Source: an uncultured Spirochaetaceae bacterium (GTDB lineage: Bacteria > Spirochaetota > Spirochaetia > Sphaerochaetales > Sphaerochaetaceae). From it: a DNA stretch of 64,000 nucleotides. Both the position numbers and the translations under genes were made by a program. The notes beneath the pieces were generated by a model. That model worked only from the letters and a program-made list of their open reading frames with translations, was not told where the DNA came from and did not search any database. Below, piece by piece: positions 61,269 through 64,000 of this stretch (positions within the stretch are counted from its first letter, which is position 1; each line of letters opens with the position of its first letter). Location: assembly GCA_944389065.1 (NCBI GenBank), contig CALXKZ010000085.1, forward strand, positions 1 through 64,000, in the 5' to 3' direction.

Positions 61269-62735
61269 ATGCATAAGAGCGCTCTCATAACCGACTTCTA
61301 TGAACTGACGATGATGCAGGGCTACTACCTTGAGCATCATGACGGCAGGGCTGTATTCGATATGTTCTACAGAACAAATCCTTTCCAGGGAGGATACACG
61401 ATATTCACCGGGGTCGAGGAGCTTATCGAGAAGCTTGAATCCATATCCTTCTCCGATGATGACATTTCATACCTTGACTCCCTCAGGATGTTCGATAAAA
61501 GCTTTCTGGAGTATCTGAGGACATACCGCTTCCATGGTGACGTATATGCATTTGACGAAGGGACACCAGCCTTCCCTGGAGAGCCTCTGATAAGAGTAGA
61601 AAGCGATCTCATGGATGCACAGCTGATAGAAACCCTTCTCCTGAATACTGTCAATTTCCAGACTCTGATCGCGACAAAGGCATCAAGGATGGTGCTTGCG
61701 ACAAAGGGCCATGGAAGCATCATGGAGTTCGGACTGAGAAGAGCGCAGGGTGAAAATGGCGGGCATTCCGCCTCAAGGGCATCATTCATCGGTGGAACTG
61801 TCTCTACAAGCAATACATATGCTGGAAAGCTCTATGGCATCCCTGTATCAGGGACAATGGCCCACTCCTGGATCATGAGCTATCCGACAGAGGAGGAGGC
61901 TTTCCGCAAATTCGTTGAGATCTACCCCGATAACGGCATTCTCCTCATCGATACATATGACACTCTCGGATCAGGAATCGAGGCTGCGATCAAGATAGGC
62001 CTTGAGCAGAAGGCAAAAGGAAAGAGAATCGGAGTCAGGATTGACTCAGGAGATCTTTCATACCTTACAAAGGCCATCAGACAGCACCTCGATGATGCGG
62101 GGCTTGAGGATGCGAGGATCTGCGTCTCAAATGATATCACAGAGGACATAATAAGAAGCCTCATCTCCGATGGTGCCCCTATCGATAGCTGGGGAATAGG
62201 AACGCATCTCGTGACAGGTGGGAGCCAGGCCTCGCTCAACGGTGTGTACAAGCTCTCTGCAAAGGAAGAGAACGGAGCATTCACGCCATGCCTGAAAGTC
62301 TCGAGCAGCTATGAGAAGACAACGAACCCGGGAATCAAGCAGGTATACAGATTCTTCGATAAATCGGGCGGTGCTCTGGCTGATCTTATAACACTCTCCG
62401 ATGAGAAGCTTGAAAGCGGAAAGGATTACACATTCTACCATCCGTTCTCGACAGCTGATCAGTTCACGATGAATAAGAATGCATATGCATCGTTTGTCCC
62501 TCTTCTGACAAAGAAGATGGAGAATGGAAGGAGGATATCCCCTGAAAGGAGCCTCAAGGAAATCCAGGAGACTTCCGCATCTCTCCTTGGTGCATTCGAC
62601 AAATCCTATAAGAGGCTTATAAACCCGCATATCTACAAGGTATCGCTATCTGAGAAGCTCAGAAGCCTCAAGACCGATCTCCTTGTAGAAGCCAGGAAGA
62701 AGGAAAGCTCTGTCAGGAACGGCCAGAACACCTGA
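61269..62735 (+). CDS. pncB: Nicotinate phosphoribosyltransferase
   Basis: NAD salvage enzyme that converts nicotinate and PRPP to nicotinate mononucleotide (488 residues, the longer bacterial form). Typical segments are TDFYELTMMQGYYLEH at the start, EFGLRRAQGENGGHSASRAS, STNTYAGKLYGIPVSGTMAH with the catalytic His region, and GVRIDSGDLSYLTKAIR. AAGGAGAAGAGG precedes the ATG. The last 23 bases overlap the convergent YwaF-like gene. Confidence 0.95.
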   Translation: MHKSALITDFYELTMMQGYYLEHHDGRAVFDMFYRTNPFQGGYTIFTGVEELIEKLESISFSDDDISYLDSLRMFDKSFLEYLRTYRFHGDVYAFDEGTPAFPGEPLIRVESDLMDAQLIETLLLNTVNFQTLIATKASRMVLATKGHGSIMEFGLRRAQGENGGHSASRASFIGGTVSTSNTYAGKLYGIPVSGTMAHSWIMSYPTEEEAFRKFVEIYPDNGILLIDTYDTLGSGIEAAIKIGLEQKAKGKRIGVRIDSGDLSYLTKAIRQHLDDAGLEDARICVSNDITEDIIRSLISDGAPIDSWGIGTHLVTGGSQASLNGVYKLSAKEENGAFTPCLKVSSSYEKTTNPGIKQVYRFFDKSGGALADLITLSDEKLESGKDYTFYHPFSTADQFTMNKNAYASFVPLLTKKMENGRRISPERSLKEIQETSASLLGAFDKSYKRLINPHIYKVSLSEKLRSLKTDLLVEARKKESSVRNGQNT

Positions 62736-63432
62736 ACGGCAGATACATCAGAGTCCAGACAATAGCAGCGATTACGGGAAAAGCGATCCTGTACCATCCT
62801 CCGATGTATTTCTCAAGGATGGTAAGGGGATTGCCCTCTGCCGGCCCGTTCATGAAGAAGAAGTTCGTTCCGAGCGCATTGTTGACAAAATAGATGGCGA
62901 TTCCATAGAGCACAATGAATGGCACAAGCCTCATAAGCCTTCTGGAAGAAGGTCTGAATCCACCGAAGAGCAGCATCGCAGGATATAGCGCGATGAGGAT
63001 ATGGATTGAGAAGCTGTGGAAGCACATGATGTTGATCAATGGCAGATTCATCCAGTCAGGGAACACCAGAGCCATGAGCGCAGTCGGCAATGAGACTGCG
63101 TAAAGATACTCTGCAAGATATATCGATCCTGAGACAGCATGGAAGAATGCGATGAATACAGAGATCGAGCATAGGTGCAGTGGCAGGAACTCCCAGATCC
63201 ACTGCCCTGTCGGTATTGTGACAGCATATTTCAGAGCTTCATCTGCCAGAAGGAGAACAGCAAGGCACCACCTTATCCTGCCTCTTTCCTCTTCGCTTCC
63301 CCTTCTGTATTTCCGGCCAAGGGCAAGAGTGATTGCAACTGCTGCCAGAAGCCATGCGATATGGCCTGGAGAGAACGTTCCCATTCCATACCCGTCTGGA
63401 ATGGCCTCTGATGTATACAGCCACGGTTTCAT
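62713..63432 (-). CDS. YwaF/TIGR02206-type integral membrane protein
   Basis: A 239-residue membrane protein with six or seven helices. Landmarks are FSPGHIAWLLAAVAITLALG near the start, EFLPLHLCSISVFIAFFHA and INIMCFHSFSIHILIALYPA, matching the TIGR02206/YwaF family of unknown function. The frame is open to 63453, but the TGC-TATTAT promoter (-10 at 63446-63441) lies inside that extension, so ATG 63432 is chosen. The leader would be at most 1-2 bases. Confidence 0.87.
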   Translation of the reverse strand: MKPWLYTSEAIPDGYGMGTFSPGHIAWLLAAVAITLALGRKYRRGSEEERGRIRWCLAVLLLADEALKYAVTIPTGQWIWEFLPLHLCSISVFIAFFHAVSGSIYLAEYLYAVSLPTALMALVFPDWMNLPLINIMCFHSFSIHILIALYPAMLLFGGFRPSSRRLMRLVPFIVLYGIAIYFVNNALGTNFFFMNGPAEGNPLTILEKYIGGWYRIAFPVIAAIVWTLMYLPFRCSGRS

Positions 63433-63440
63433 AGTTACTG

Positions 63441-63474
63441 ATAATAGCATCACTGAGGTGATTTCTGCTAGAAT
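63441..63474. promoter_or_regulatory. Divergent extended -10 promoters of the YwaF-like gene and xseA
   Basis: TGC-TATTAT (-10 63446-63441, minus) and TGC-TAGAAT (-10 63469-63474, plus) end 8 and 6 bases before their start codons. No strong -35 is visible for either, as is usual for TG-extended promoters. Confidence 0.6.
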
Positions 63475-63480
63475 GACTTC

Positions 63481-64000
63481 ATGGAAAGCTATGATATCTT
63501 AGGCAGGACACTCACAGTAAGCGAGGCAAACACAATTATCCATGATACTGTCGAGGGGATTTTCTATGAGCTTGTCATAGAAGGCGAGATATCAGGTTTC
63601 CGTCCATCTTCCTCCGGGCACTGGTACTTCACGCTCAAGGACAGCAGGAGCGCAATCGACGCAGCGGTATTCCGCTCAGCGCAGTACTCCATGGATATAC
63701 CCAGAAACGGCGATCTTGTCGTATGCAGAGGCTCACTCTCCTACTACACAAAGAGCGGCAAGCTCACATATGCAATAAGGGATATGAAGAAGAAGGGAGA
63801 GGGAGATATTCTGGAAATGCTCGAGAAGAGAAAGGAATACTACCGCGGACTCGGGTACTTCGATGAGGATAAGAAGAAGCCGATCCCAGAGGAGATAAGG
63901 ACTCTCGGCATAGTCACAAGTCCCACAGGTGCTGCTGTACGCGATATCCTGAACGTGACGAAGCGAAGGGCCCCAGCTCTCGATATAATCATATTCCCGG
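63481..64000 (+). CDS. xseA: Exodeoxyribonuclease VII large subunit (partial, runs off the window)
   Basis: Large subunit of the nuclease that degrades single-stranded DNA in repair. The window holds the first 173 codons and the frame is still open at the edge. The N-terminal OB-fold reads GEISGFRPSSSGHWYFTLKD, and the catalytic domain begins IRTLGIVTSPTGAAVRDILN followed by VTKRRAP, both diagnostic for XseA. The TGC-TAGAAT -10 ends 6 bases before ATG 63481 with no Shine-Dalgarno, so the mRNA should be leaderless. It is divergent from the YwaF-like membrane gene. Confidence 0.95.
   Translation, partial: MESYDILGRTLTVSEANTIIHDTVEGIFYELVIEGEISGFRPSSSGHWYFTLKDSRSAIDAAVFRSAQYSMDIPRNGDLVVCRGSLSYYTKSGKLTYAIRDMKKKGEGDILEMLEKRKEYYRGLGYFDEDKKKPIPEEIRTLGIVTSPTGAAVRDILNVTKRRAPALDIIIFP

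Overview
The window (64 kb, base composition near balanced) reads as chromosomal DNA of a host-associated spirochaete, probably of the Treponema/Sphaerochaeta side of the phylum. This is an inference. It rests on a bacterial V-type ATPase operon in the spirochaete order E-DUF2764-A-B-D-I-K, on a large LptD/OstA-like outer membrane protein next to uvrA, phoH, a 7TM-HD phosphohydrolase and ybeY, and on the gut-type sugar genes (xylulokinase, fucose/arabinose isomerase family, nagAB). Genes are tightly packed, often overlapping by 1-8 bases within operons. Three tRNA genes lack an encoded CCA.

Layout. 1-1850: MATE transporter, then tRNA-Glu and tRNA-Lys on the minus strand. 2-6 kb: LacI-family regulator convergent with a xylulokinase/sugar isomerase pair that carries a perfect 18-bp operator-like palindrome. 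6.2-19 kb: a long minus-strand run (ZIP transporter, methyltransferase, two small unknowns, ispG, uvrA, lptD-like, phoH, pgpH-like, ybeY). 19-21 kb: patatin-like hydrolase, a 62-residue protein and a CtkA/HipA-like kinase. 21-28 kb: V-ATPase. 28-33.9 kb: GIY-YIG-like mini-protein, uridine phosphorylase, EamA exporter, DUF362 protein under a two-operator promoter, a membrane protein, CoA-disulfide reductase with rhodanese domain. 33.9-35.7 kb: a HigB/HigA-type toxin-antitoxin pair flanked by a duplicated azlD tail, then azlDC. 35.7-41 kb: FAD oxidoreductase, ABC-F protein, nagA-nagB. 41.5 and 57-58 kb: two DUF4143 AAA ATPases, each preceded by its own pair of palindromic repeats. 43-50 kb: binding-protein ABC transporter (Fbp/Afu type) with sugar-phosphate genes and a DeoR regulator. 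50-64 kb: tRNA-Arg, GNAT, aldose epimerase-like, GluTR-like, two-component system, outer-membrane-like protein, dinB, trmL, proC, serS, pncB, YwaF-like membrane protein and the start of xseA.

The most striking signal is not a gene. At least seventeen genes have a -10 hexamer (often TAGAAT or TACACT, many with a TG extension or a TTGC-type -35) ending 6-8 bases before the start codon, with no ribosome binding site. Transcription would then begin at or next to the AUG/GUG, so leaderless mRNAs appear common at operon heads, while internal operon genes keep strong Shine-Dalgarno sites. Several leaderless genes are divergent pairs fired from back-to-back or shared -35 boxes, one of them perfectly symmetric (53083/53148).
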